Assembly (NCBI RefSeq): GCF_003324165.1
Contig: NW_025407897.1
Coordinates: forward strand, 1 to 51,638
From: Naegleria lovaniensis
Lineage: Eukaryota > Heterolobosea > Eutetramitea > Acrasida > Naegleriidae
Length of the DNA stretch: 51,638 nucleotides
Direction of reading: 5' to 3'
Both the position numbers and the translations under genes were made by a program. The notes beneath the pieces were generated by a model, which worked only from the letters and a program-made list of their open reading frames with translations, was not told the origin of the DNA and made no database searches. This document shows, in pieces, positions 17,838 to 27,536 of this stretch (the stretch's first letter is position 1; each line of letters begins with the position of its first letter).

Positions 17838-20324
17838 TTATTTTCTTTTCTTTGATTTTTGAGAGCTCTTCTTAGAGGAAGTTTGTGTGGAATGGTTGCT
17901 TGAAGCGACGGATGAAGAGCCGCCAAGCTGTGGAGATCTTCCTGACGAATGAACGCTACTGCAATTGAAAGGTATAGAATCCTTAAATTGATACCGTATA
18001 ATAGCTGATGATGTAATGCTAAACTTCTTTGAAAAGTGTTTTCGGTTGTGCATGGCAGTCTCTGGCCATTCTTCACTATTGCAATGATCAAAGGCAACAT
18101 TACAAAGCAATGTAGAGGACGAGTCATGCCATTGAATGGATAGAGGTCGACCATTCCCTGTGGACAGCTCATACAGTGGTGCTTGCATTCGTAAATCCCA
18201 GCAACGTATTGACTCGTCATTTCCTGCACTCCACACAAATGGTATACCTCCCACGAGAGAAAATTCACATGCTTCCACTCGATCTGCATGACCCTGAAAT
18301 TTTAAAATGGGCGAAACTTGTTGTCGGTAGTCAAATAAATACACATTGTGGTCGGCACTGCTTGCTAGTAATACTGATGCCGAAGTTGGATCAAAGCAAA
18401 AGTCTGTCACTGTACTTCCAAAACCTACAAATGGCACATCATAGAATCTATTTTCCATGAACACTGAAAATATTACATTGGATGATGCAGTAAATAATGT
18501 TCGCGTCATTGGATGAAATTTCATCATGTAAATGCTTCTGTTGTTTTCATAAACAGGAAGCTTGAAACCGTGTGAAGGTTTTTTGGTGTATGGGCTATAA
18601 CAATAGACCACATTTTGTGAGGTGTCAGCAACAGCAACTAAACCATCCAGAGTTGCAACAGCACCAAATGATATGTTATCATTAGATGCATTGATGGTAA
18701 ACTCTTTAGCATATGATGGTTCCAATTGAGAATTTGTGCTAATCTTGTAACTGTTAAGACTTTTTGGAGACGTCACTAGTACTGTGTTTTTCTTAATGTC
18801 AATACAATAGCTATTGGCGTTTTTGGAATCGGCAATTCTCGTGAATTTCATTTTGCCAGTAATCCCTCCAACAGTTGCCATCACTGATTCTGCCCTTGTC
18901 ACAAAAATATCTCCACTCAACATTCCTTTTCCTAATTCAAATTTCGAAGAATAAAATTCATCTAATTTTTCACATCGTGCCTCTGCTACATTTCGTGCTG
19001 GTGCGTTATTTGCATAGGTTAATTTCATTTCTTCCCTTCGAAAATCAATTTCTCTGCAGAAAACAGCATAAGGCGAAGAATTCTCGTTTGGCTTGGGATG
19101 TTTTGAACCAGATGTTTCCTCAATAATTGAATTTTGTTTTTCACTCACATCTTCCAGTCCCAGCATTAATTGCATCATTTGTGCTGCTTTAATTAAAGTG
19201 GTAGAAGTCAGGGTTGAAGAGGACAGTTTTGTTTTGATAGTATTCATAGTTAGTTTCAAATCTGCATACATGGAACCATCATTGTATTCATAAACTCCAT
19301 CTATATAATTTGAAATAATTTTCGTTAAATATAATTGAACTTCCTTCATTCTCTTCTCGCAAAATGGCTTAATGGATTGAAGAAACACATTTTCCATTTG
19401 AGTTCGTTGGGTCTTTTTATGAAGCTTGTCCACTCTACTATGAATTTTCATTTGATACTCCCATTGTGCGTCCAAAGCTTTGGTTAAAAATTGAATTCTT
19501 CCAATAATATATTGTTCTCTTTCCTCATCGTACTTGTGACTTTCTGGATCGTATTTGCTAGAAAAATTATGAGCAGCACAATTCCAAGGATACTCGCTTG
19601 TCAACAAGTAAACGAAAAGAGGAATATTCTTCGGACCACAAGTCAAATGAGAAAATAAGCAAGGAGGATAAAGAACATAGGGTAATGCTAGTGTGTTCCG
19701 CAGTACACTGTCAATATCAATTCTGGGATCTAGGGGTGGTGCTTTTTGTGGTTGTTGAGAAGAGGTATTTGTACTTGATGATGATGATGAGGTATTTGGG
19801 TCAGTGAGAGAGGATGGTTGTGAGGCAGAATTTGGAGGTGGCTGTTCCGATGATTCAGTAGAGGAAGAAGAAGATTGTAATGATGAAGGTTGATCTGTTT
19901 GGCCGTTCTGATGATTATTACTATTATTATTATTTGAAACTGGATCTGAAGAAGATGAGCCATCGTGTTGTGGCTCCGAAAGAGAAGACTGATGATGAAT
20001 ACCATCTTGATGATCATCATCCACGGGATCCTTATTGGATAGTAACAACGGGGAGAGTATGGATTGAGTAGGTATCTCTTCAATGACTTCTTCCGATGAC
20101 GACACCGAAGATGAAGTCGATAACAGAGTATTGTTCCCATTCGGCAGAACAATTCCTTGTTCCAACTCTTTGGAATATGATGTTTTTACTTGTTCATTAT
20201 GATCATCTTCACCTTCATTCATTCTTCCTCCGATAGGAAAGGGAGAGAGTTGATGAGAGAAGGTCGGCGATGATGAATTCAGTTCATCCTCTTCCGCATC
20301 GCGTTGTAAATCTTGTGTTTGCAT
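17838..20324 (-). CDS. WD40-repeat protein with a Ser-rich N-terminus (828 aa)
   Basis: Residues 1-200 are low complexity (Ser, Gln, Pro, Asn). Residues about 200-400 form a Lys/Glu-rich helical region with the conserved-looking segment LALPYVLYPPCLFSHLTCGP. From about 450 on there are WD40-type blades. The clearest are SSADHNVYLFDYRQ and GHADRVEACEFSLVGG...SAGNDESIRCWDLR. The C-terminus is Ser/Lys-rich (SSKKSSQKSKKRK), possibly a nuclear signal. I cannot assign an orthologue. WD40 propellers act as scaffolds, and the helical part may be a second interaction module. No intron was needed to explain the frame. Confidence 0.72.
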   Translation of the reverse strand: MQTQDLQRDAEEDELNSSSPTFSHQLSPFPIGGRMNEGEDDHNEQVKTSYSKELEQGIVLPNGNNTLLSTSSSVSSSEEVIEEIPTQSILSPLLLSNKDPVDDDHQDGIHHQSSLSEPQHDGSSSSDPVSNNNNSNNHQNGQTDQPSSLQSSSSSTESSEQPPPNSASQPSSLTDPNTSSSSSSTNTSSQQPQKAPPLDPRIDIDSVLRNTLALPYVLYPPCLFSHLTCGPKNIPLFVYLLTSEYPWNCAAHNFSSKYDPESHKYDEEREQYIIGRIQFLTKALDAQWEYQMKIHSRVDKLHKKTQRTQMENVFLQSIKPFCEKRMKEVQLYLTKIISNYIDGVYEYNDGSMYADLKLTMNTIKTKLSSSTLTSTTLIKAAQMMQLMLGLEDVSEKQNSIIEETSGSKHPKPNENSSPYAVFCREIDFRREEMKLTYANNAPARNVAEARCEKLDEFYSSKFELGKGMLSGDIFVTRAESVMATVGGITGKMKFTRIADSKNANSYCIDIKKNTVLVTSPKSLNSYKISTNSQLEPSYAKEFTINASNDNISFGAVATLDGLVAVADTSQNVVYCYSPYTKKPSHGFKLPVYENNRSIYMMKFHPMTRTLFTASSNVIFSVFMENRFYDVPFVGFGSTVTDFCFDPTSASVLLASSADHNVYLFDYRQQVSPILKFQGHADRVEACEFSLVGGIPFVWSAGNDESIRCWDLRMQAPLYELSTGNGRPLSIQWHDSSSTLLCNVAFDHCNSEEWPETAMHNRKHFSKKFSITSSAIIRYQFKDSIPFNCSSVHSSGRSPQLGGSSSVASSNHSTQTSSKKSSQKSKKRK

Positions 20325-20436
20325 TTTTTGGAATTATTTTATTTTGTTTTTCAAATCCGATGAATGGGAACATTGAATATCAAAACCAAGGTTCAGGAAG
20401 AGTTCTTTGAAAAGAATCCTTTCATTGAAAAATGTA

Positions 20437-21750
20437 TTAATTGAAAGTATCCCAAATACCTCGTATTGATTTATGTTTGAATGAATAGGGAACTTGAAGG
20501 CATCCTCTTAACATTTTTAAAATGTCAATTCCCTGGTATTGAAATCAGCAGCAACATGTGAAAATATCATTCAACAACAAATTGAAAGGCTATTATTAAA
20601 AAAAAGCATCAGAAACTATCGTTGCTTACCATCATGACTCCTAAAATTCCAGCAATTTCTCCCAACAATCCTTCAATCGATGAAGTATACATTTCTGCAT
20701 TGTTGTGTTCTGTTAATGTGTTGTAAGTAAACGAAATGACCACAGTATTGTCATCTCGTTGTGTTAATTCCACAAGTGAAAGAATAGATTCCTTAATAAG
20801 AAAAATAAAAACACATCCATGAATCATCATTTTAACGTCTCAACTCCAAAACATACCCATCGTGTATCTGTTAAATTTGGATTTTCTATCGATGGTTTCA
20901 ATCGGGTGGTCACAATTTTGGTCAAAACAAAGTAATTATCTACATTTGCTACTGCAAAATTTGTTTCAGCAAAGACGTTGGGAACTGTTCCAATTTCATG
21001 AAAGGACACTTGCAACTGTTCACAAATTTTGAAAACGAATCATTGTTCAAAATGAAACTTCATGGATGAAACACTTACGCCAAACCTCGCGTCACGTTCC
21101 TCTGGAACTGATGGCACCTCAAAAAACAATGAAATAACTCCACCGTATCCTGAAGCATTGGAAGCCATCACTTGATCTGAAAAGTTATTAAATACGTAGC
21201 ATCGATAGAGTCCATTTTGTTCTATTTCCTTATATTCGTATGGTATTTCAAACTCGACCACATTTCCATCAACCACTCGTGTCGCTGTTTTTAAGGTTAA
21301 ATCACAAAAATCACATTCATAATATCCATTCCAGTTACAAATGGTGACAGCTGGCAATTCGAGTGGAACTTTCTCAACAATCGAAAGAGCTGTCGTTGGA
21401 TTATTCTGAGAAGTTTGAAATTCTCCTGATGCGTTCACGACATACCAAATACAAAATACAATGGCCAATACCCATCCGATGCTTGTGACAATTTCCGGAA
21501 TGGTAATTGGAATTTTGTACTTGTTTTTTGGAATACTATTCGAGGCAATACTGTTATTCTCATGGTCACTCTTAGGAGTGATCGTATCAGCGAGAGCTGG
21601 CGATTGAGGAGTTGATTTCAACTTCAAATCGTTGGTTGTTTCTTCATTGTTATTGACAGATATCCTGCTTGATGGGTCTTGAGATTGTATTGAACCCTCT
21701 TGAGACATTTTTTGAGATTTCATACAGAGCGGGAAGATACTTGGATTCAC
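20437..21750 (-). CDS. DEG/ENaC-like (amiloride-sensitive-type) channel subunit, small, four exons
   Basis: Exons in coding order are 21750-21079, 21015-20857, 20791-20630 and 20532-20437. All junctions are phase 0 with donors GTAAGT, GTATGT and GTAAGC. They give up to 362 residues. A transmembrane helix lies near residues 87-107 (SIGWVLAIVFCIWYVV). It is followed by LPAVTICNWNG, the post-TM1 signature of the family (FPAVTICN). Exons 3-4 encode a second hydrophobic helix, GLLGEIAGILGVMM joined to GIDILKMLRG, like the TM2 G-rich pore segment followed by a basic cytosolic end. The extracellular part is only about 200 residues, far shorter than in animal channels and with few Cys. The true start may be Met 21708, which follows an A run. 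Ion selectivity and gating are unknown. The family call rests on two short motifs plus topology. Confidence 0.75.
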
Positions 21751-22171
21751 CTCTTGGTGATGATGGATCTTATTGGTTTTGAGGGACAGCTTGTTTGAAA
21801 AGTTCTTGAGTTCAAGATTTGTAATTGAGATTTAGCGAGAGCGGGTGGATGATAAGTGGCATGTTTGATCAAAACAAGAAACCATCCAATCAGTACTATA
21901 TCTCAAGTTGTCCATGATATGGTCAATGAAAAGTCTTCTTCAATAACAACGATGTGACAACTGCTATTCCCTTTCCAAACCACTGAATTGGCATGATATT
22001 TTCTTTGGCTTGACATTTGACATTGGCCAAAAAAAATTCATTCTTTTTGTAAACCGTTGCAGCAAGCATTCCTAAACTAAAAGACAATTTAGGGCAGACT
22101 CTGATATGCTTGTAAAACCTTTAAAAAGTGTTGGTGTTGAGCTTCATTTCTTCTCATCAACAAAACAAAAA
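21751..22171. other. Divergent intergenic region
   Basis: These 421 bp separate the ENaC-like gene (minus) and the Cys/Lys-rich gene (plus) and must contain both promoters. No repeat, RNA gene or conserved element was recognised. The last bases before ATG 22172 are the A-rich leader ACAAAACAAAAA. Confidence 0.5.
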
Positions 22172-23348
22172 ATGTACAAAAGAATTGTATTGTTATGCAC
22201 AGTACTCTTGTTGGCAGCAGCTGTTGTGATGGCAGCTGACACAACCAGCTCAAAGCCTGTTGATACTTATGGCGAGCATAAGCAGTTTTGCTACAAGAGA
22301 TGTAAAACATATAAAACTGAAAAGGGAAAGTGCAGTGATTATGAATGGAGAGGAACCACCAAGAAATGTTGTGCTTGGAAAGTTGTTGGTAAAGGAAAGT
22401 GTTTGAAGTATAAGAGATACAGCAAGGTAAGTTCAAATCTCTTAGTACTTGTGAATTTAGAATTCTGATTCTTCATTAAACGTTGTTCATTCTCAACAGT
22501 GCATCTACAAATCCAAGCCCAGAAAATTATGTTTGGGTCATGGTTACAAGCAAGTGTGTAAGCCAAAGAAGGAAAGATATTGCGTCAAGTATGGATGGAA
22601 GCACCAATGCGTTGGAAAGGGAAAGAATCACCACTGCGCCAGATATTCTTATCACTTCATTTGTTCCAAATATGATAAGAAGCACATCTGTGCAAGCTAC
22701 ATCAAGATTCCAAAGACTAAATATTACTACAAGACCAAATGTATCCATTACAAGATCAAGGCCAAATGTGACTCCTACAAGCAAATCTGTAAATGCCAAA
22801 AGAAGTGGAAGAAGGTCACCAAGAAGCACTACAAGGGATGGTACGATACTTATCATCGTGCTTTCTGTATCAAGAAGTGTCACTCCATTTGTAACAGAGT
22901 GGTCAAGAGAAGATACTGTGTTGCTCACAAGAAAGTTCGTTTCGCTCGTCCAAAGGGTTATATCAAGAAGTGCAACAAGTTTGTTTTCAGAAAGTTCTGC
23001 GTTGCTCAAAAGAAGGCTCGTTTCTGTACCAAGTGGGTTAAGACTAAGTTCTGTAACGCTCGTAAGAAGGTCAGATACTGCAAGATTCACAAGTATAGAA
23101 GATTCTGTAAATACTACAAATCCGTTCCATTCTGTACTCAACATCATACTACCAAGTCACGTTGTTTGAAGAGAAAGTACTGGAGAAAATGTACCCATAG
23201 ATCCTACGGAGTCAAAGTCTGTAAGAAGTACCAATTCGTTGGTGGTAAATTGCATTGTGCCAAGAGAGGTTTGGTCAATAAGTGCACGGAATATGAGACT
23301 AAGTGTTCTCCAATTCAAATCGACAAGTATGTTCCAAAGAAGAAGTAA
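22172..23348 (+). CDS. Secreted, very basic Cys/Lys-rich repeat protein (367 aa)
   Basis: Exons 22172-22426 and 22500-23348 are joined over a 73-nt GTAAGT...ACAG intron, phase 0. Residues 1-21 are a clear signal peptide (MYKRIVLLCTVLLLAAAVVM). The mature part is dominated by Lys, Arg, Tyr, His and Cys. Cys recur at short regular intervals in units such as FCVAQKKARFCTKWVKTKFC and CNARKKVRYCKIHKYRRFCK, suggesting many disulfides. There is no transmembrane segment or known domain. A secreted or vacuolar polycationic protein could bind anionic surfaces, nucleic acid or polysaccharide, but its function is unknown and should not be assumed. The codon pattern leaves long open frames in two other phases, which are shadows. 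Confidence 0.82.
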
Positions 23349-23504
23349 TTTTGAAGAGACTTGTTGGAAGTTTTGAGGCATTTCAATGCCAATACTTGCA
23401 AAATCGTCAAGAGCGGCAATTTCTTGTAAATAAACATACATTTGCCTTCTTTACAAAATTCAAGGTGTAATTGCGTGTTGTTCGATCAAGAAAGGAGGCT
23501 TCTC

Positions 23505-24677
23505 TTAATTATCAGAATGAGAATGACTGAGAGTTTGTAATGAAAGCGATTTTGCAGCCCACATCTCCTTCAACAAATCATACATGACCAGAATAAATGT
23601 TCCACTTGTTCTTCTGGCTAAACACTCCACGAGTGCTCCCTTGAACAGGCTAGAGACGCCATGTCGAGAAACCATTGTCTTGATAGTTTGAACAGATGAC
23701 ATGTATCCATCGGAATTTTGTGCATTGCCAGTCATGCTTTGCAAGATCATCTCTTTTTGAATATTTAAAAATGGTATCGAAAACAGTACAGAAATTGAGG
23801 TGGCACATTGGGCAATCAATAATTTGGAACAAATTCCATAAGCATCCCATTGATTCTTGAAAGGATTGTTCACATTAAGAGAGTCGTACACTCCAAACAA
23901 TAAACCTCTGCTTGTGACAGCATTCATCAATCCAATTCCAAATCCTTTGAAAAGAGAAGAAAAGCCACTCGTACTCACAACAAAATGCACCGGTCCTTTA
24001 AATTGACTCACAACACGATGCTTGCTAAGATAGGTAAAGTACCTCATTTGGGCATGCTCAAACGGATGCAAAACCACATGTGATGCTGCTCCAGCCAACG
24101 CTCCTGCAGTCAAGTTGAGAATCAGCTGGTTCTTTTCATCATGTTGACGATTTAAATTCAATATGACTTGAGATGATGCCAGAATATCTTTACACGTATC
24201 CTTCAAAGAAAGCGCAAGTGCTTGAGCAGGAGCAAATTTTGTAAGGCACGACGAAAATCCTGTGGTCAAACCTTTTGTGCATTGATAAATGTATCGCGAA
24301 AGTGTGATAGATTGGCCATTCCATATAGGCAGAGTTTGTTGTAACGGTACTGAAAGCGTTCTTCCAAATACTGCAGCCACTGTTCCAACAGCAAAGTTGG
24401 ATGGCAAACTCGTCATCAGTTGAGGTACATGATGATTCATGTAGAGGCCGCTTGGTGAAGAAAGGCTTTCTTTAACGTCACCATGCTGATGATACTGTGC
24501 TGGTAAATATGGGCTTTCTGTGTGATGATCATGATGAAGATCCAAAGGCTCATCGTGATGCTTATCCGAAACTACGGATTGAAAGAGAACATTAGAATTC
24601 TTATTCTTGGTATGATCCATTTGTCTATGGTCAACGTTGTAGTGTTCGTGGAGGATGTAGTAACGAGGCGTTTTCAA
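23505..24677 (-). CDS. Divergent mitochondrial carrier (SLC25), ADP/ATP-carrier-like, with a His-rich N-terminal extension
   Basis: Residues about 90-380 show three carrier repeats. The PX[DE]XX[KR] signatures are degenerate: TLSVPLQQTLP, VVLHPFEHAQMRY and FSIPFLNIQKEM. The last part, RRTSGTFILVMYDLLKEM, resembles the C-terminus of ADP/ATP translocases (GAFVLVLYDEIKK). The translocase hallmark RRRMMM is not present, so the substrate may differ. The first 85 residues are rich in His and Asp (LDLHHDHHTE), an extension unusual for carriers and of unknown purpose. It would act in the inner mitochondrial membrane or a related organelle. There is one exon, and a later Met (residue 80 onward) could also serve as a start. 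Confidence 0.8.
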   Translation of the reverse strand: MKTPRYYILHEHYNVDHRQMDHTKNKNSNVLFQSVVSDKHHDEPLDLHHDHHTESPYLPAQYHQHGDVKESLSSPSGLYMNHHVPQLMTSLPSNFAVGTVAAVFGRTLSVPLQQTLPIWNGQSITLSRYIYQCTKGLTTGFSSCLTKFAPAQALALSLKDTCKDILASSQVILNLNRQHDEKNQLILNLTAGALAGAASHVVLHPFEHAQMRYFTYLSKHRVVSQFKGPVHFVVSTSGFSSLFKGFGIGLMNAVTSRGLLFGVYDSLNVNNPFKNQWDAYGICSKLLIAQCATSISVLFSIPFLNIQKEMILQSMTGNAQNSDGYMSSVQTIKTMVSRHGVSSLFKGALVECLARRTSGTFILVMYDLLKEMWAAKSLSLQTLSHSHSDN

Positions 24678-24856
24678 TACAACCAGCTTATTAGGTCAAT
24701 CAAGCCTTTTTGTTTGTTGAGAAAAAACTACTAACAAATTTTCCTTTTGCGTCAGTTGTTCTTTTTTACCCAAATATGGATCATTGGCAAAACTTTCAAA
24801 GAGATGTCTGGCAGTTTTTTTCTTTGCCCAATGTTCAATGGCTTTGGAACGAGCTC

Positions 24857-26083
24857 TTATTCCATTCTTTTGTACCACTCTAATCGTCCTTTTGCATAGG
24901 AGAGAAAGTCAAATTCTAAATTTGACACATTGCTCTGAACGATTGCCCACAGACTCCAAAACAAATGTGACAATTTGCAGAAGAGTGGTATGGATTTGAG
25001 AAATTGTTTCACATGGTGTTGAGTAATTGCATGAGTGTGGGCAGTGTCAACGAAGGATTTCAAATATTCATAGACAAATGTTTCTTGAATTTGTTGAGAT
25101 GGAAATAGACTTTCGTCCATTTGAAAACCACAATATTCGTTAAAGTGATTTCCAATGTCAAAACCTCTGTAGTTGTATCCACAATATTCACAATCTATGA
25201 ATTGCACTTTTGTGTCAATCGCATCTTCTCTCGCAATAATGTTTAAAATTACCAGGTCGTTGTGACAAAATCCAATGGTAAAAGGGTCGATCACTTGATC
25301 TAGATTGGTTGGATCTGCAAGTTGTTGCTGCGAACTGTCGTGACCTTTTTTCATGCCAAACGAAGCTGAATTGGCAATTTCTTCTACATCATTGCAAATT
25401 CTTTGAAAATCAATTTCTTTCTCAAATTTTCGCATAACTTTTTCATCTTTCCATTCCATATTCTTTACAAGTTCAACCCATTTCCTCAAACATGTGAATA
25501 ATGAAGGTGAAATTTGAGAGTTGGTGTAGTGGTCTTGAATTTTCAATTTGTGCCACTCGGCTAACTTGTGAGCAATCTCCTTGCAATACAGTGTGGCATC
25601 CTGTGCATTCTGCAAACATTTTCCTTCAACATATTCATAAATAAATCCATTTTGAAATACAGCATAGACACGAGAGCCTACTCCTCTCTTTCCCAACTCG
25701 ATCATGTGATGTAATTCCTTTTTTCGGTCGATAAGCCTCTCTGTTTCCAAGCCATTAATTCGTACGAGAATGTTGGTATGGTCGGAAAGTGTAACCTTGT
25801 ACAATCGATTGGTGTTTCCTCCCGTTTGTCTTTGTATCTGCAAATCCGATGATAACTTATTTTGCAGAGAAAACACTCTTTCAACGAGTTGTTTAATTTC
25901 CAAAATTAATTCATCTTCCTCCCTATTCATCATGTCTATTTTGTAATCATTGAAAAATTGAACCGATGATTCATCAAACAACAAATTTTGAATTTGCCCA
26001 TCCTGAGCAATGCTTTCGTCGTCGTTGTTGTTCTGTACTAGATTCATGAAAGACGCGGCACAGATGAGTTTTTCAACAATCAA
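24857..26083 (-). CDS. ETNK: Ethanolamine kinase (choline/ethanolamine kinase family)
   Basis: Catalyses ATP-dependent phosphorylation of ethanolamine, the first step of the CDP-ethanolamine route to phosphatidylethanolamine, in the cytosol. Family motifs present are the nucleotide-binding GGNTNRLYKV, the phosphotransferase motif GFCHNDLVILNII, and VQFIDCEYCGYNYRGFDIGN followed by HFNEYCGF, which is the choline/ethanolamine kinase signature. An insertion of about 30 residues before the catalytic motif carries Gln/Ser-rich sequence. The length, 408 residues, is normal. The start may be Met 1 or Met 13. Ethanolamine is preferred over choline from the overall motif set, but the distinction is not certain. 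It is divergent from the ORMDL gene across a 386-bp spacer. Confidence 0.88.
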   Translation of the reverse strand: MIVEKLICAASFMNLVQNNNDDESIAQDGQIQNLLFDESSVQFFNDYKIDMMNREEDELILEIKQLVERVFSLQNKLSSDLQIQRQTGGNTNRLYKVTLSDHTNILVRINGLETERLIDRKKELHHMIELGKRGVGSRVYAVFQNGFIYEYVEGKCLQNAQDATLYCKEIAHKLAEWHKLKIQDHYTNSQISPSLFTCLRKWVELVKNMEWKDEKVMRKFEKEIDFQRICNDVEEIANSASFGMKKGHDSSQQQLADPTNLDQVIDPFTIGFCHNDLVILNIIAREDAIDTKVQFIDCEYCGYNYRGFDIGNHFNEYCGFQMDESLFPSQQIQETFVYEYLKSFVDTAHTHAITQHHVKQFLKSIPLFCKLSHLFWSLWAIVQSNVSNLEFDFLSYAKGRLEWYKRME

Positions 26084-26469
26084 ATGATATTTTTCTTTTT
26101 TGTTGGTTGAAATTCAAAAGGTATGAAAGAAAGCAAGCCGTATACCACTCGAATATGAAGAAAAGAACGGGCTATTTGCAATACAACCACTCTTCACAAA
26201 TTTCTTGAGAAAAGGTTGCGCGAAGTAATTCCTTACACCAGAGAAATTAAAAAATTTTTTGCGAGCCAGCTGCGCTGTGACAGTTGAGTACCCCTCTTGA
26301 TTGCGCAGGGGGGGTAATTCAGACCGTGTGGTTGTATTGGAAACAACAGAATAAAACCTTCCTTTGGGGGCGTTAAGGGATTTTTCATTTTGAAACAAAA
26401 ATCAAAAAAAATTATCTATTGATTCATCGCACACATTAAATCATCACACGTTTATCGCTCTCAACAACG
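26084..26469. other. Shared upstream region of the ethanolamine kinase and ORMDL genes
   Basis: This 386-bp divergent spacer must hold both promoters. It includes a GC-rich island near 26270-26330 with a run of seven G, unusual against the AT-rich background. A minus-strand open frame (26114-26398) has no recognisable domain and no A-rich start context, so it is not called as a gene. Confidence 0.4.
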
Positions 26470-27354
26470 ATGAGAAAGAATCTTACACCCCTTGATACTT
26501 TATCCGTTAAATCAACATCTTCTCCTCAACAACAACAACAACATGGAGATCATTTTCAACATCCAACAACCACTCCAACACTCAAAATGCCTCGTTCCGA
26601 GTCTCAATCATTTCTGAATATTGCTGATACGAGCTCGGGGGAGGTAGTGAGCACCAATTTCAACACACAACCATTTAGTGATAAGGCTGCTTGGTTTATT
26701 TATATACTTGTGTTGTTTTTGTCTTATTGGGCTTTGTTTTTGGGATGTTTGATTTATAGCAAAGCAATTTCATATTTGAATGGTAGGTTTGTGTAAAGGA
26801 TAATATCATTTTAAAAACTAATAATATATAATAATGCTATTTACAACAATCATCAAAATACGTATGAAATTATTTTCACCAACTCGGAATTATTGTGATG
26901 AAAAATTTTTGCTGTGATGATTCTAATTGGAATTGGATCATCAATTGATGCATTCGAATCATGGCAATTGAAAAATATCACATTATCCAAAATTCACACA
27001 ACAACTCAATCAGATTCAATGATCAATGCCACTATTTGGACAGCTTTGAATTGTCTTCATTCCATTTGCACACTGATTCTTTTTCACTGGAAGAAAGGAT
27101 CTCCCTACGACCTTTCCATTCATTTACAGGATCAATCAAAATTGACTTTTTGGGAACAATTGGACAATCAAAAGCAATTCACTCCTACTCGTAAATTCAT
27201 GTTTGCTATTCCATGTGTATTGTTATTGCTTACGTCTTGGCATGTTGGAGACAGCCTCGCCTTATTATTTGTGAATTTTGTTTTCACCCTTATTGTAGTT
27301 CTTGCTAAATTACCAAGTTTCCACAGAAGGAGACTTTTTGGAATCAATGAGTAA
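26470..27354 (+). CDS. ORMDL: ORMDL-family regulator of sphingolipid synthesis (two exons)
   Basis: Exons 26470-26782 and 27014-27354 are joined by a 231-nt intron (GTAGGT...TCAG, phase 1), giving 217 residues. No AG lies between 26800 and 27012 in a usable position, so this acceptor is well fixed. ORM proteins are ER membrane inhibitors of serine palmitoyltransferase. Diagnostic segments are a hydrophobic pair in exon 1 (AAWFIYILVLFLSYWALFLG), then NATIWTALNCLHS, FHWKKGSPYD, FWEQLDNQKQFTPTRKF and the terminal LPSFHRRRLFGINE. The N-terminal extension of about 65 residues (poly-Gln, His, Ser, Thr) is longer than usual and could be a phosphoregulatory region, which is inference. Confidence 0.9.
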
Positions 27355-27536
27355 TTTTTGAATGGTGTTCTTCTCATGAACCACTTTTTCGTTTTGCTCC
27401 AATGCTACTGCTTGCTACTAATCGTTTTTTGTAAATGATTAATTTCACACCAAGTAAATCTTGTGGTTGCAACACGTTCCCAATTTATTCAAAGCACGTA
27501 ATACATGAAGGTAGCATTGTCACGTAGTAGATTTGC

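Noticed and set aside
19730-20152. Basic Ile/His/Leu-rich frame overlapping the WD40 gene
   Set aside because: It is a frame-shifted reading of the Ser/Gln/Pro-rich N-terminus of the WD40 protein on the same strand.
22483-23169. Long open frames in two other phases over the Cys/Lys-rich gene, one antisense
   Set aside because: The codons AAG, TGT, ATC and ACC dominate and rarely give stops in other frames. Only the Cys frame has a signal peptide and a clean splice junction.
26114-26398. 94-residue minus-strand frame upstream of ethanolamine kinase
   Set aside because: No recognisable domain, no A-rich start context, and it lies in a divergent promoter region.
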